Assembly (NCBI RefSeq): GCF_003610455.1
Contig: NZ_RAQK01000001.1
Coordinates: 434,001 to 498,000, forward strand
DNA from: Sulfitobacter guttiformis
GTDB lineage: Bacteria > Pseudomonadota > Alphaproteobacteria > Rhodobacterales > Rhodobacteraceae
Direction of reading: 5' to 3'
Length of the DNA: 64,000 nt
In this document: one piece after another, positions 56,375 through 64,000 of the stretch
How positions within the stretch are numbered: the stretch's first letter is position 1
How the letters are laid out: the number at the start of each line of letters is the position of its first letter
Made by a program: the position numbers and the translations under genes
The notes under the pieces: generated by a model
What the model was told of the DNA's origin: nothing
Database searches by the model: none
The model's input: the letters and a program-made list of their open reading frames with translations, nothing else

Positions 56375-57592
56375 CCCATCTGCCTCACCTCCTGCGATCA
56401 CATCTGCCGCCGCATCCAGCGCGCCCCGCCCGTGAGCGATGCCCAGCGCCGATAGTCCGGCCTGAATACTCCCCAACAGGCCCATGATCATCTGGCCGTT
56501 TACATGGCCCATGTGTCCAAGACGGAAAAACGCATCGCGGGCCGGATCACCGACCTCGGCCATGCCCAAACCAATGCCGAGGGTCAGGCCTAACTCCTGC
56601 TCGACCCAATTGCGCAGGCGCGTACCGTCATTTCCGTTCAGACGAAGAGAGGTCACGGCGGTGCTGCGGCAGGACGGATCAGCAATATTCATGCGCAGGT
56701 CGCCACCCGCACCCCATGCATCGCATGCCGCCCATATTGCCCGCGCCAGCACACCGTGACGTGCCCAGACATTCTCGATCCCTTCATCGTGGATCATATC
56801 AAGGGCAGTCCGCAGTCCGTATAAATGATGCGTGGGTGCGGTGCCGTTGAAGTACATCCAGAACTCTGTCGCCGTGCTGCGCGGTATCCAGTCCCAATAA
56901 CGGCTGACACGCGGCATCGCCTCGCGCACTTTTTGAGCGCGCTCGTTGAAGAATACAAAGCTGCATCCGGGCGGCACCATCAGCCCCTTTTGGCAGCCTG
57001 TGACCATGACATCCACGCCCCAGTCGTCCATCTCAAAGCGGTCACAGCCCAGCGAGGCGATGCAATCGGCCATCAACAGTGCGGGATGTCCAGTAGCCTC
57101 CAGAACGCCGCGTACCCCCTTGATATCATTCAAGACAGAGCTGGAGGTATCCACATGCACCGCAAGCACCGCTTTGATCTTGTGATCCTCGTCCGCGGCC
57201 AGTGCGGCAGCAATCACATCAAGATCCATCGGAGAGGATTTGCCGAACTCGAGGATTTGCACCTGCGCGCCGATCCCTGTTGCCATATCTCCGAATCCAT
57301 GACCGAAGCGGCCTGTAGCAGGTACCAGAACATGCTCTCCGGGAGCAATTACATTGCTTAGCGCAGCTTCCCAAGCGGCGTGACCGTTGCCAATATATAT
57401 CGCCGCATAATGCTTGGTACGCGCAACGCGTTTGAGATCTGCCATGATGCCCGGCATCATATCTACCAACTCGCCCGCGTAGATGTTCGGCGCGGGGCGG
57501 TGCATCGCCTGCAAAACGGCTTCTGGCATCACGGAAGGGCCGGGAATCGCGAGGTATCCGCGACCATGTGACAGGTTTGGCGTTCGGGTCAT
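56303..57592 (-). CDS. Class V aminotransferase (alanine/serine-glyoxylate type)
   Basis: A 429-residue PLP enzyme of the alanine-glyoxylate / serine-glyoxylate aminotransferase group. IPGPSVMPEAVLQAM near the start and VTGCQKGLMVPPG (PLP lysine in CQKG, about 205) are characteristic. The C-terminal FRLGHMGHVN is the usual group signature. It probably moves amino groups among glyoxylate, pyruvate and serine or glycine. ATG 57592 is the natural start; it is divergent from the ABC exporter gene. Confidence 0.92.
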   Translation of the reverse strand: MTRTPNLSHGRGYLAIPGPSVMPEAVLQAMHRPAPNIYAGELVDMMPGIMADLKRVARTKHYAAIYIGNGHAAWEAALSNVIAPGEHVLVPATGRFGHGFGDMATGIGAQVQILEFGKSSPMDLDVIAAALAADEDHKIKAVLAVHVDTSSSVLNDIKGVRGVLEATGHPALLMADCIASLGCDRFEMDDWGVDVMVTGCQKGLMVPPGCSFVFFNERAQKVREAMPRVSRYWDWIPRSTATEFWMYFNGTAPTHHLYGLRTALDMIHDEGIENVWARHGVLARAIWAACDAWGAGGDLRMNIADPSCRSTAVTSLRLNGNDGTRLRNWVEQELGLTLGIGLGMAEVGDPARDAFFRLGHMGHVNGQMIMGLLGSIQAGLSALGIAHGRGALDAAADVIAGGEADGLSAPSSDTVDAVMNDPTCCGHGQ

Positions 57593-57754
57593 GCGTATCG
57601 GTCCTATATATCAAACATTTGCCACGATCGGCTGTTAAGTGAACCATACTCAAAGCGGCAACAGCGTCAATCGCGGCACATGCTTGCCCCTCGCCGAGGG
57701 CCGCTTTATGTTAGCTCAAAGCGCCAAGCGCCAAAATCAAAGGCCAATCCCCCC

Positions 57755-59614
57755 ATGAGCAGCGAACAAACCTACACTTCAGGCGTTCTTTTGCGCTGGC
57801 TCTGGCGCGATTATCTGCGCCGCCACATGGGCAAACTGGCTGTAGCGATCCTGTTTATGATGCTGGAAGGCGCCAGCCTTGGCGCAATGGCCAAGCTTAT
57901 GGAGCCCATGTTCGACCGCGTGTTTGTCGCAGGAGAGCAATCGTGGCTGCTGGTTGTGGGCTTCGTGCTCATGGGTATTTTTCTGGTGCGCGCGGTGTCC
58001 GGTGTCGCGCAAAAGGTGCTGCTGACACGGATCGCACAACGCTCGGCTGCGGATATGCGTATAGATCTGCTCGACCGGATGATGCAGCAGGATGGTGCCT
58101 TTCACCAAACCCACCCGCCGGGCTTTCTGGTGCAGCGCGTACAATCGGACGTAAACGCCGTGGGCGATGTCTGGCGCGCGATCATCACGGGCGCGGGCCG
58201 CGATTTGATCGGACTGGTCGTACTGCTCGGCGTAGCAATTTCCATTGATCCTATCTGGGCGCTGCTGGCCTGTATCGGTATCCCGGTGATGGTCCTGCCT
58301 GCCGCTGTTGCACAACGGTTTGTGCGCAGCCGTGCCCGCGAGGCCCGCGATCTGGGGGCCACCCTATCGACCCGTCTGGATGAGGTCTTCCACGGAATCG
58401 TCCAGATCAAGCTAAACGCGCTGGAGGCCTACCAGTCGCGACAGTACCGCGATATCACCAAGCGCTTTGTCTCTACCGAAGTGCGCACCGCGTTTGGCAG
58501 CTCTGCTATTCCTGCAATGATCGATATCATCTCGGGCATCGGTTTCATGGCCGTGATCCTTTACGGCGGGTCCGAGATTATATCGGGCGATAAGACCATC
58601 GGCCAGTTCATGACTTTTTTCACTGCGATGGGCTTTACCTTCAACCCGCTGCGCCGTCTGGGCGGCATCAGCGGCCAATGGCAAACAGCCGCTGCCGCCC
58701 TTGAGCGGATCAAAGAGCTGATGGATGCCCCCCTCAGCCAGACGTCGCCCGCCAACCCTCTTTCGTCGCCTAAAGGGGCCTCTGATATCACGCTGGAAAA
58801 TGTGACGCTCTCATTTGGTGATACAGAAGTACTGCATGGCCTGTCTCTGACAGCAAAAGCAGGCCAGACAACGGCCCTTGTGGGGGCATCCGGCGCAGGG
58901 AAATCCACCATATTCAACTTGCTTACCCGCCTGCTTGACCCAACCACCGGCACCGTGCGGATCGGCGGTGTCGCAACCACTGAGATGAATATTCCTGACT
59001 TGCGCACTCTGTTCTCGGTGGTGAGTCAGGAGGCGCTTTTGTTCGATGAGACGCTTCGCGAGAATATCGTGCTAGGCCGGACCGATGTGACCGACGAAGC
59101 ACTAAAGGACGTGCTTGATGCGGCTTTCGTATCGGACTTCCTGCCCCAGCTCGAGCACGGTCTTGATACCCATGTGGGTCCGCGTGGCTCTGCCCTGTCA
59201 GGAGGCCAGCGCCAGCGTGTCGTCATTGCCCGCGCGCTGCTCCGCAACACGCCTGTACTTTTGCTCGACGAGGCAACAAGCGCGCTCGATGCACAGTCCG
59301 AGCAGGTCGTGCAGGACGCGCTTGACCGTCTGTCAAAGGGACGGACAACGCTGGTCATTGCCCACCGCCTCAGCACCATTCGCAACGCCGACAAGATCAT
59401 AGTGATGGACCGTGGCCGCGCTGTGGATGAAGGCACCCATAAGGAGTTGCTGGCACGGGGCGGCATTTATGCCGATCTTTACAGACTGCAATTCAAGGAT
59501 GGCAAGATCGTCTCGGATCGCAGGCGCGGGGTCATGCGGCGCAGTGAAAATGACGGGCAAGAGCGTCAGCCGAACCTGCTCCAGCGCATTGGTAACAGCC
59601 TGTTCGGCATCTGA
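57755..59614 (+). CDS. MsbA-like ABC exporter (fused membrane and ATPase domains)
   Basis: A 619-residue half-transporter. Six transmembrane segments occupy about 25-320, followed by an ATPase domain with Walker A GASGAGKST, signature LSGGQRQ, Walker B VLLLDEATSALD and the switch His in VIAHRLST. This is the layout of MsbA/lipid and peptide exporters that work as homodimers. ATG 57755 is chosen; the open frame upstream has no conserved sequence. Substrate unknown; lipid A-like molecules or a secreted glycolipid are possible. Confidence 0.92.
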   Translation: MSSEQTYTSGVLLRWLWRDYLRRHMGKLAVAILFMMLEGASLGAMAKLMEPMFDRVFVAGEQSWLLVVGFVLMGIFLVRAVSGVAQKVLLTRIAQRSAADMRIDLLDRMMQQDGAFHQTHPPGFLVQRVQSDVNAVGDVWRAIITGAGRDLIGLVVLLGVAISIDPIWALLACIGIPVMVLPAAVAQRFVRSRAREARDLGATLSTRLDEVFHGIVQIKLNALEAYQSRQYRDITKRFVSTEVRTAFGSSAIPAMIDIISGIGFMAVILYGGSEIISGDKTIGQFMTFFTAMGFTFNPLRRLGGISGQWQTAAAALERIKELMDAPLSQTSPANPLSSPKGASDITLENVTLSFGDTEVLHGLSLTAKAGQTTALVGASGAGKSTIFNLLTRLLDPTTGTVRIGGVATTEMNIPDLRTLFSVVSQEALLFDETLRENIVLGRTDVTDEALKDVLDAAFVSDFLPQLEHGLDTHVGPRGSALSGGQRQRVVIARALLRNTPVLLLDEATSALDAQSEQVVQDALDRLSKGRTTLVIAHRLSTIRNADKIIVMDRGRAVDEGTHKELLARGGIYADLYRLQFKDGKIVSDRRRGVMRRSENDGQERQPNLLQRIGNSLFGI

Positions 59615-59642
59615 AGTGCCGCGACGCAAATCTGCCTCACGT

Positions 59643-60326
59643 TTACTTTTCCCGACGGTAGGACCGTGCCAGGGCATGTGGAGATGTACCCACCGCATAT
59701 CGTAGAAGTGTCCACAAGTTGCGCCCGCCGCGCCGCAGCCATCCCTGGGCGCGATATTTATCGGCAGACGTTACCGCGACCGCACCGAGCGCACTAAGTC
59801 GCCCGCGCAATGCCCGCGCTATCGCCACGTCCTCCATCAGCGGCTGGTCTGGGTAGCCCCCCACCGCGTCATAAAGCGTGCGGTGGATCAATAGCCCCTG
59901 ATCACCATAGGGCAGTCCCAAAGCGCTGCGCATGTTGGCCCATCCCGCCACGATGCCCGCAGCCAATCCGCGCTGGTCGAACGCGAGGGTGAACCAACCT
60001 GCCTTCGATGGATCCTCGAGATGTTTGTGCACCGCATCGGTCCAGCCTTTTGCCAAAACCGTATCGGCATGCACCACCAACAGCCAGTCGCCCTGCGCTG
60101 CCGCAGCACCGCGCCGCAACTGCCCACCACGTGATGCCGCGCCGTGCACAACCAAGGCGCCCCATGCCTGCGCAGTGGCTCCCGTTGCATCGTCCGAACC
60201 ACCATCGCTCACGATCAATTCGCGGATCAGCCCGTGTTCAAGCCCCTCCATCAACGCAGCAAGGCACGCACCCAAAGCGCCTTCGGCGTTCAGGGTCGGC
60301 ACAATAACTGAAATCTGCGCGCGCAT
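59643..60326 (-). CDS. Glycosyltransferase family 2 (TIGR04283-like)
   Basis: A 227-residue single GT-A domain with SVIVPTLNAEG, VSDGGSDD at about 39-46 and VVHADTVL as the acidic metal motif. The short length and the GGYPDQPLMEDVAIARALR block match the TIGR04283 group, some of which are linked to arsenosugar synthesis. No arsenic genes are near. It is convergent with the ABC exporter gene (28 bp between). Confidence 0.82.
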   Translation of the reverse strand: MRAQISVIVPTLNAEGALGACLAALMEGLEHGLIRELIVSDGGSDDATGATAQAWGALVVHGAASRGGQLRRGAAAAQGDWLLVVHADTVLAKGWTDAVHKHLEDPSKAGWFTLAFDQRGLAAGIVAGWANMRSALGLPYGDQGLLIHRTLYDAVGGYPDQPLMEDVAIARALRGRLSALGAVAVTSADKYRAQGWLRRGGRNLWTLLRYAVGTSPHALARSYRREK

Positions 60327-60404
60327 TGGGCGGTCCTTCTACGATGCCCCTGTAATACGGGCCGTAAATTGCTATATAAAAGACGATACTAAAAGGATAC
60401 CCCG

Positions 60405-61148
60405 ATGACCTCATCTTCCCGACGCATCCTGCGCCTCTCTGGAACCGCCAACCGCGATTTTTTGCAAGGTCTTATCACCAATGACATCAAAGGGATCGAT
60501 CACGGACTGGTCTATGCCGCGCTCTTGACGCCGCAGGGCAAATACATGGCCGATTTTTTTATCTTTGCCGAGGGCGAAGATGTGCTTCTGGACGCCGATT
60601 CAGCGCAGGCCGACATGCTGATTCAGCGGTTGTCGATGTACAAGTTACGCGCTGATGTACAGATCACCATGACGGATTTTCACCTGCACCGTGGCACAGG
60701 CGACAGGCCCGCAGATGCCCTGCCCGATCCACGTCATACCGCCCTTGGCTGGCGCGCCTATCGCGATACCGCGCAGCAGACATGCGAAACGGATTGGGAT
60801 GCTGTCTATGTCGCGCACATGATCCCGCAAAGCGGGATCGAGCTTAAGCCTGACAGTTTCATTCTGGAAATGGGGTTCGAGCGCCTTCACGGCGTCGACT
60901 TTCGCAAAGGATGTTACGTGGGACAGGAAGTCACGGCGCGGATGAAGCATAAAACCGAGCTGCGTAAAGGGCTGGCCAAGGTTGCCGTTTCGGGTGATGC
61001 GGGCACCGGTTCCACAATCATAGCGCAGGGCAAACCCGCAGGCACCCTGCTCACCCGTGCAGGCAACGAGGCGCTCGCCTATCTTCGGTACGACCGCGCA
61101 ACGGGCGAGATGACAGCAGACGCCGCGACGCTCACGCGCATCGACTGA
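60405..61148 (+). CDS. ygfZ: YgfZ/IBA57-family folate-binding protein
   Basis: A 247-residue protein related to the glycine-cleavage T protein, acting with tetrahydrofolate in iron-sulfur cluster maturation of enzymes such as MiaB. The family motif KGCYVGQEVTARM (about 169-181), with its conserved Cys, is intact. AAGGA lies seven bases before ATG 60405. It is followed by efp on the opposite strand. Confidence 0.9.
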   Translation: MTSSSRRILRLSGTANRDFLQGLITNDIKGIDHGLVYAALLTPQGKYMADFFIFAEGEDVLLDADSAQADMLIQRLSMYKLRADVQITMTDFHLHRGTGDRPADALPDPRHTALGWRAYRDTAQQTCETDWDAVYVAHMIPQSGIELKPDSFILEMGFERLHGVDFRKGCYVGQEVTARMKHKTELRKGLAKVAVSGDAGTGSTIIAQGKPAGTLLTRAGNEALAYLRYDRATGEMTADAATLTRID

Positions 61149-61152
61149 AATG

Positions 61153-61179
61153 GAAAACGCAGCCCCCTTCGGGACTGCG
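61153..61179 (-). terminator. efp terminator
   Basis: Read on the minus strand, CGCAG-T-CCC, loop GAAG, GGG-G-CTGCG then TTTT forms a hairpin with a short U-run, starting 29 bp after the efp stop. It also lies just after ygfZ on the other strand. Confidence 0.6.
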
Positions 61180-61207
61180 CCTCTATTAGGTCTCCAAGAG
61201 CTATGCT

Positions 61208-61771
61208 TCAGGCGCGCTCGACGTACTCGAAGGTTTCCGTATTCACGATGATGTCTTCGTCCGGTCCGACAAATGGCGGTACCGAAACTTTGATACCGTT
61301 GTCCAACAGTGCAGGCTTGAATGAATTGGCAGCAGTCTGCCCTTTCACAACAGGCTCAGTCTCGACGATCTTGCATGTAACCTTCTGCGGCAATGCGGCA
61401 TTGATCGCTTCCTCGTTGTGGTATTCGACCACAACCATCATGCCGTCTTGCAAAAACGGGCGTCGCTCGCCCAACAAATCGGCAGCAAGCTGGACTTGCT
61501 CGTAGGTATCAGTGTCCATCAGGATCAGCATTCCCGCATCTTCATACAAAAACTGCTGGTCCTTCTGCTCGAGGCGTACCTTTTCCACCTTATCGGCGCT
61601 GCGGAAGCGTTCATTGAGTTTGGAACCGTTGCGCAAGTTCTTCATTTCGACTTGCGCAAATGCACCACCTTTGCCCGGTTTAACGTGATCGACCTTCACC
61701 GCAGCCCAAAGACCACCGTTATGTTCCAATACGTTTCCGGGGCGAATCTCGTTTCCGTTGATTTTGGGCAT
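61208..61771 (-). CDS. efp: Translation elongation factor P
   Basis: A 187-residue three-domain factor that relieves ribosome stalling at polyproline. The KOW-like domain I holds KPGKGGAF, where K34 is the site modified by EpmA in other bacteria; domains II and III (OB folds) follow. Length and sequence are typical. The modification enzymes are not in this window. Confidence 0.95.
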   Translation of the reverse strand: MPKINGNEIRPGNVLEHNGGLWAAVKVDHVKPGKGGAFAQVEMKNLRNGSKLNERFRSADKVEKVRLEQKDQQFLYEDAGMLILMDTDTYEQVQLAADLLGERRPFLQDGMMVVVEYHNEEAINAALPQKVTCKIVETEPVVKGQTAANSFKPALLDNGIKVSVPPFVGPDEDIIVNTETFEYVERA

Positions 61772-61990
61772 GTGTCAAAACTCTGGCAAAAGGTTGATGA
61801 TTTCTTGAACCGTCCTATATCTTGGGTAGAAAGCACACACAAGGAGCCGTGTTTAGTAGTAGAGCACCTCTAAGCTATGCGTTTTTTGCATAGGGGCCAT
61901 GCGATAACAGGGTATCCGAATCGCTCATGATATGTCAGAAGAGGCAGACGCCGAAAATGACAAGAGCAAGAATAATGGAAGGACGACGAG

Positions 61991-62311
61991 TTGAAAGATT
62001 TCGTTGATGGCACTGCCTTTAATAATGAGCAAGGCAACCGTGCCCGTAAACTGTTTGCAGCGGTAGTACTGGCCGCATTGGATGACGCAATAGCTGACGA
62101 CAAGAAATATGGAAACGGTCCAGAGCAGATTGCCCGTTGGGCGCGCTCACGTGATGGCCGCGAAGTACTAAGCTGTGCGGGCATTGACCCGAACGAGCGT
62201 GTTGTGACCGGTCTTATGGACTTTGTTGGTAAAGGTGTACGTACGTCCGTCGCCCTTTCCCGCGAAGAATCAGAGCGCCGCAACGCTGCGCAGCAGGCCG
62301 AAGCCGCTTAA
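61991..62311 (+). CDS. DUF6280 family small protein
   Basis: A 106-residue charged helical protein, with the highly conserved-looking stretch ARWARSRDGREVLSCAGIDPNERV typical of DUF6280 proteins of Rhodobacterales; function unknown. TTG 61991 is taken as start because GGAAGGA sits at proper distance and no ATG in frame is suitable. It is divergent from efp and followed by a strong terminator. Confidence 0.8.
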   Translation: MKDFVDGTAFNNEQGNRARKLFAAVVLAALDDAIADDKKYGNGPEQIARWARSRDGREVLSCAGIDPNERVVTGLMDFVGKGVRTSVALSREESERRNAAQQAEAA

Positions 62312-62334
62312 ACGCGCTGTAGGTTCTGCAAGGT

Positions 62335-62367
62335 AAAAAAGACGCAGCTTTAGAGCTGCGTTTTTTT
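62335..62367 (+). terminator. Strong intrinsic terminator after DUF6280
   Basis: ACGCAGCT, loop TTAG, AGCTGCGT (62342-62361) preceded by six A and followed by a run of T to 62367: a textbook Rho-independent terminator on the plus strand. It also reaches the end of the convergent YdjM-like gene, and the flanking A-run would let it act for that strand too. Confidence 0.9.
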
Positions 62368-62941
62368 ATGTTCTGAACACGAAAACCCAGATCCATGTAA
62401 CCGACAGCTCCGCAACCAGAAGGGCTGCAACGGTCACTCCTATCCTCCACCCCGGCCGCCACAGCCATAACCTGACAGCCGCCGCAGCTGCGAGCGCCCC
62501 TTCAAGCGGAGCAATCCATGCTGCCCCGTGCCCATGATCCCAATAACTGAGCGGGCTTTCAAAGACCCAACTGCTGATTGGCCAGAAATGGGCGCGCCCG
62601 TCGTCATGATGCAATGGAAAATCAAGAGCCAGATGGATCAGACCCGCACCGGCGAAGGCCACCGCCCATGCCCTGCGCCGCCAACACGCGATTCCAAAAA
62701 GCGCGCCCCAAACGATAAATGAGTTATCAACTGCAAAGATTGCCTGCCACGCATCCGAGAAATAGAGCTGGTTGAATACAATATCAGGCGGCGTACCAAG
62801 CACATAGAGCGCGCCTGCCGCTAGCACATAAAGTGACACGTCAGGCGTCAATGCCCCCGCTACCGCAGCCCAGATCACGGCGGGTTGGCCACGCTTGCCC
62901 ATCGCGGCTGCACCGATCAGAAGATGTGCAGGTGTGTTCAT
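62366..62941 (-). CDS. YdjM-like inner-membrane metal-dependent hydrolase
   Basis: A 191-residue polytopic protein with four or five hydrophobic segments and His/Asp clusters (TPAHLLIG at the start, [29 protein letters not shown] in the middle) that resemble the LexA-regulated YdjM/DUF457 membrane hydrolases. Homologues are sometimes named for the CobQ gene next door, but it has no CobQ fold. ATG 62941 has GAGG six bases upstream. It is divergent from cobQ. Confidence 0.72.
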   Translation of the reverse strand: MNTPAHLLIGAAAMGKRGQPAVIWAAVAGALTPDVSLYVLAAGALYVLGTPPDIVFNQLYFSDAWQAIFAVDNSFIVWGALFGIACWRRRAWAVAFAGAGLIHLALDFPLHHDDGRAHFWPISSWVFESPLSYWDHGHGAAWIAPLEGALAAAAAVRLWLWRPGWRIGVTVAALLVAELSVTWIWVFVFRT

Positions 62942-63005
62942 CTTATCCTCTTTTCCTTCCGCCCTGTTTAAGCCAACTTGCCGTAATAAAACAAAGGGGC
63001 ACACA

Positions 63006-64000
63006 ATGGCAAAAGCGATCATGATTCAAGGGACTGGCAGCAATGTCGGCAAGTCGATGATCGTCGCCGGCATTCTACGCGCCCTGCGCAATCGTGGCCT
63101 GACTGTGCGCCCTTTCAAGCCACAAAATATGTCCAACAATGCTGCCGTCACCTCTGACGGTGGCGAAATAGGTCGCGCGCAAGCGCTTCAGGCACGGGCC
63201 TGCGGCGTTGCCCCCCACACCGACATGAACCCTATCCTGCTAAAGCCGCAAACCGCCACTGGCGCGCAGGTCATCGTACAGGGACAGGTTGCGGGCCATC
63301 AGGAGGCGCGCGATTTTGGCCGTAATAAGAAAACGCTACTGCCCGCAGTGCTGGAGAGTTTTTCGCGCCTTGCCGCGTCGTGTGATTTGATTGTGATCGA
63401 GGGAGCAGGATCACCCGCCGAAACGAACCTACGCGCGGGCGACATTGCCAACATGGGGTTTGCACGTGCCGCAGGCGTGCCTGTGATCCTGATGGGCGAT
63501 ATTGATCGCGGCGGTGTCATTGCCCAGATCGTCGGAACACAGGCAGTGCTGAGCGATGCCGATAACGCGCTTATAAAAGGGTTTTGTGTCAACAAGTTCC
63601 GCGGTGACCGCAGCCTGTTTGATGGCGGCCGCGATGATATTGCGGCGCGCACGGGATGGCCTTCGTTGGGGGTGCTACCATGGTTCGACCGCGCATCACG
63701 CCTTCCCGCAGAGGACGTGATGGACCTGCCAGCGCGGGCGCGCTCGGGCGGTGCGGGACTTGTTGTGGCGGTACCGCAATTGCCGCGCATCGCAAATTTC
63801 GACGATTTGGACCCGCTGGCGGCGGAACCGGCGGTAGACCTCCAAATGATTACACCCGGCATGGCAATCCCTGCGAACACTGATCTGGTTCTATTAGTGG
63901 GTAGTAAATCAACCATCGCCGATCTGGCAGCTCTGCGTGATGCAGGCTGGGACATCGACATTGCCGCCCATATCCGGCGTGGCGGACATGTCATGGGCCT
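63006..64000 (+). CDS. cobQ: Cobyric acid synthase, N-terminal part (runs off the window)
   Basis: About 331 residues are visible. The P-loop [10 protein letters not shown] at 8-17, [11 protein letters not shown] and the EGAGSPAE and [12 protein letters not shown] blocks are those of CobQ, which amidates four side chains of adenosylcobyrinic acid in vitamin B12 synthesis using ATP and glutamine. The glutaminase domain begins near residue 250; its catalytic Cys lies beyond the edge. AAGGGG precedes ATG 63006. Confidence 0.95.
   Translation, partial: MAKAIMIQGTGSNVGKSMIVAGILRALRNRGLTVRPFKPQNMSNNAAVTSDGGEIGRAQALQARACGVAPHTDMNPILLKPQTATGAQVIVQGQVAGHQEARDFGRNKKTLLPAVLESFSRLAASCDLIVIEGAGSPAETNLRAGDIANMGFARAAGVPVILMGDIDRGGVIAQIVGTQAVLSDADNALIKGFCVNKFRGDRSLFDGGRDDIAARTGWPSLGVLPWFDRASRLPAEDVMDLPARARSGGAGLVVAVPQLPRIANFDDLDPLAAEPAVDLQMITPGMAIPANTDLVLLVGSKSTIADLAALRDAGWDIDIAAHIRRGGHVMG

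Overview
The window reads as a chromosomal piece of a marine alphaproteobacterium of the Rhodobacteraceae (roseobacter group). The grounds are gene content and context: a carnitine-to-glycine-betaine operon with a lipocalin gene, an MttB-family methyltransferase, a form II CoxL-like protein, an H-NOX-like/diguanylate cyclase pair, a PutR-PutA pair, a DUF3572 gene facing a PleD-like regulator, a DUF6280 gene, and GC-rich codon use. The genus cannot be fixed from the sequence. No insertion sequence, prophage, CRISPR array or rRNA was seen. One tRNA gene was found, tRNA-Leu(UAA).

Region 1 (1-13.6 kb, all on the minus strand, transcribed toward the left edge) is a compact hybrid PKS-NRPS operon. 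Its order is a one-module type I PKS (KS-AT-KR-DH-ACP-TE), a family 2 glycosyltransferase, a one-module NRPS (formyltransferase, degenerate condensation-like region, adenylation domain with an inserted luciferase-like monooxygenase, carrier protein), a Sfp/EntD-type phosphopantetheinyl transferase and two SGNH-like proteins; the second runs off the window. Genes overlap or lie within 7 bp, so they are probably translated as one unit. Domain logic suggests a small N-formylated, monooxygenated amino-acid starter extended once or a few times by the PKS, reduced and dehydrated, released by the TE and possibly glycosylated. The product is unknown to me. Region 2 (13.9-18.3 kb) is a surface polysaccharide block: an O-antigen ligase/polymerase-like membrane protein, a WecG/TagA-type transferase and two GT2-type proteins. 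About 0.8 kb without a supported gene follows.

Region 3 (19-25 kb) carries two diguanylate cyclases. One is translationally coupled to an H-NOX-like protein that lacks the expected heme-ligating histidine. The other is PleD-like, with a first receiver lacking the phospho-acceptor aspartate. An MttB homologue, a HAD phosphatase and DUF3572 lie between them. Region 4 (25-27.1 kb) is an EF-hand protein / ECF sigma / membrane anti-sigma-like / periplasmic metal-sensor-like set. Region 5 (27.3-35 kb) has DUF983, a NUDIX hydrolase, an EamA exporter, the carnitine operon (BKACE, lipocalin, carnitine dehydrogenase-thioesterase fusion), an aldo/keto reductase and an MFS transporter.

Region 6 (35-64 kb) is mostly housekeeping: metG, tRNA-Leu, putR/putA, a rhomboid protease, an inositol-monophosphatase-like protein, an MDR oxidoreductase, metR/metF with a matching MetR box between them, a PaaI-type thioesterase, a DUF2235 hydrolase, an orphan form II CoxL-like subunit, valS, an enoyl-CoA hydratase, a frameshifted HisC-like aminotransferase, a class V aminotransferase, an MsbA-like ABC exporter, a GT2 protein, ygfZ, efp, DUF6280, a YdjM-like membrane protein and the start of cobQ, which runs off the right edge.
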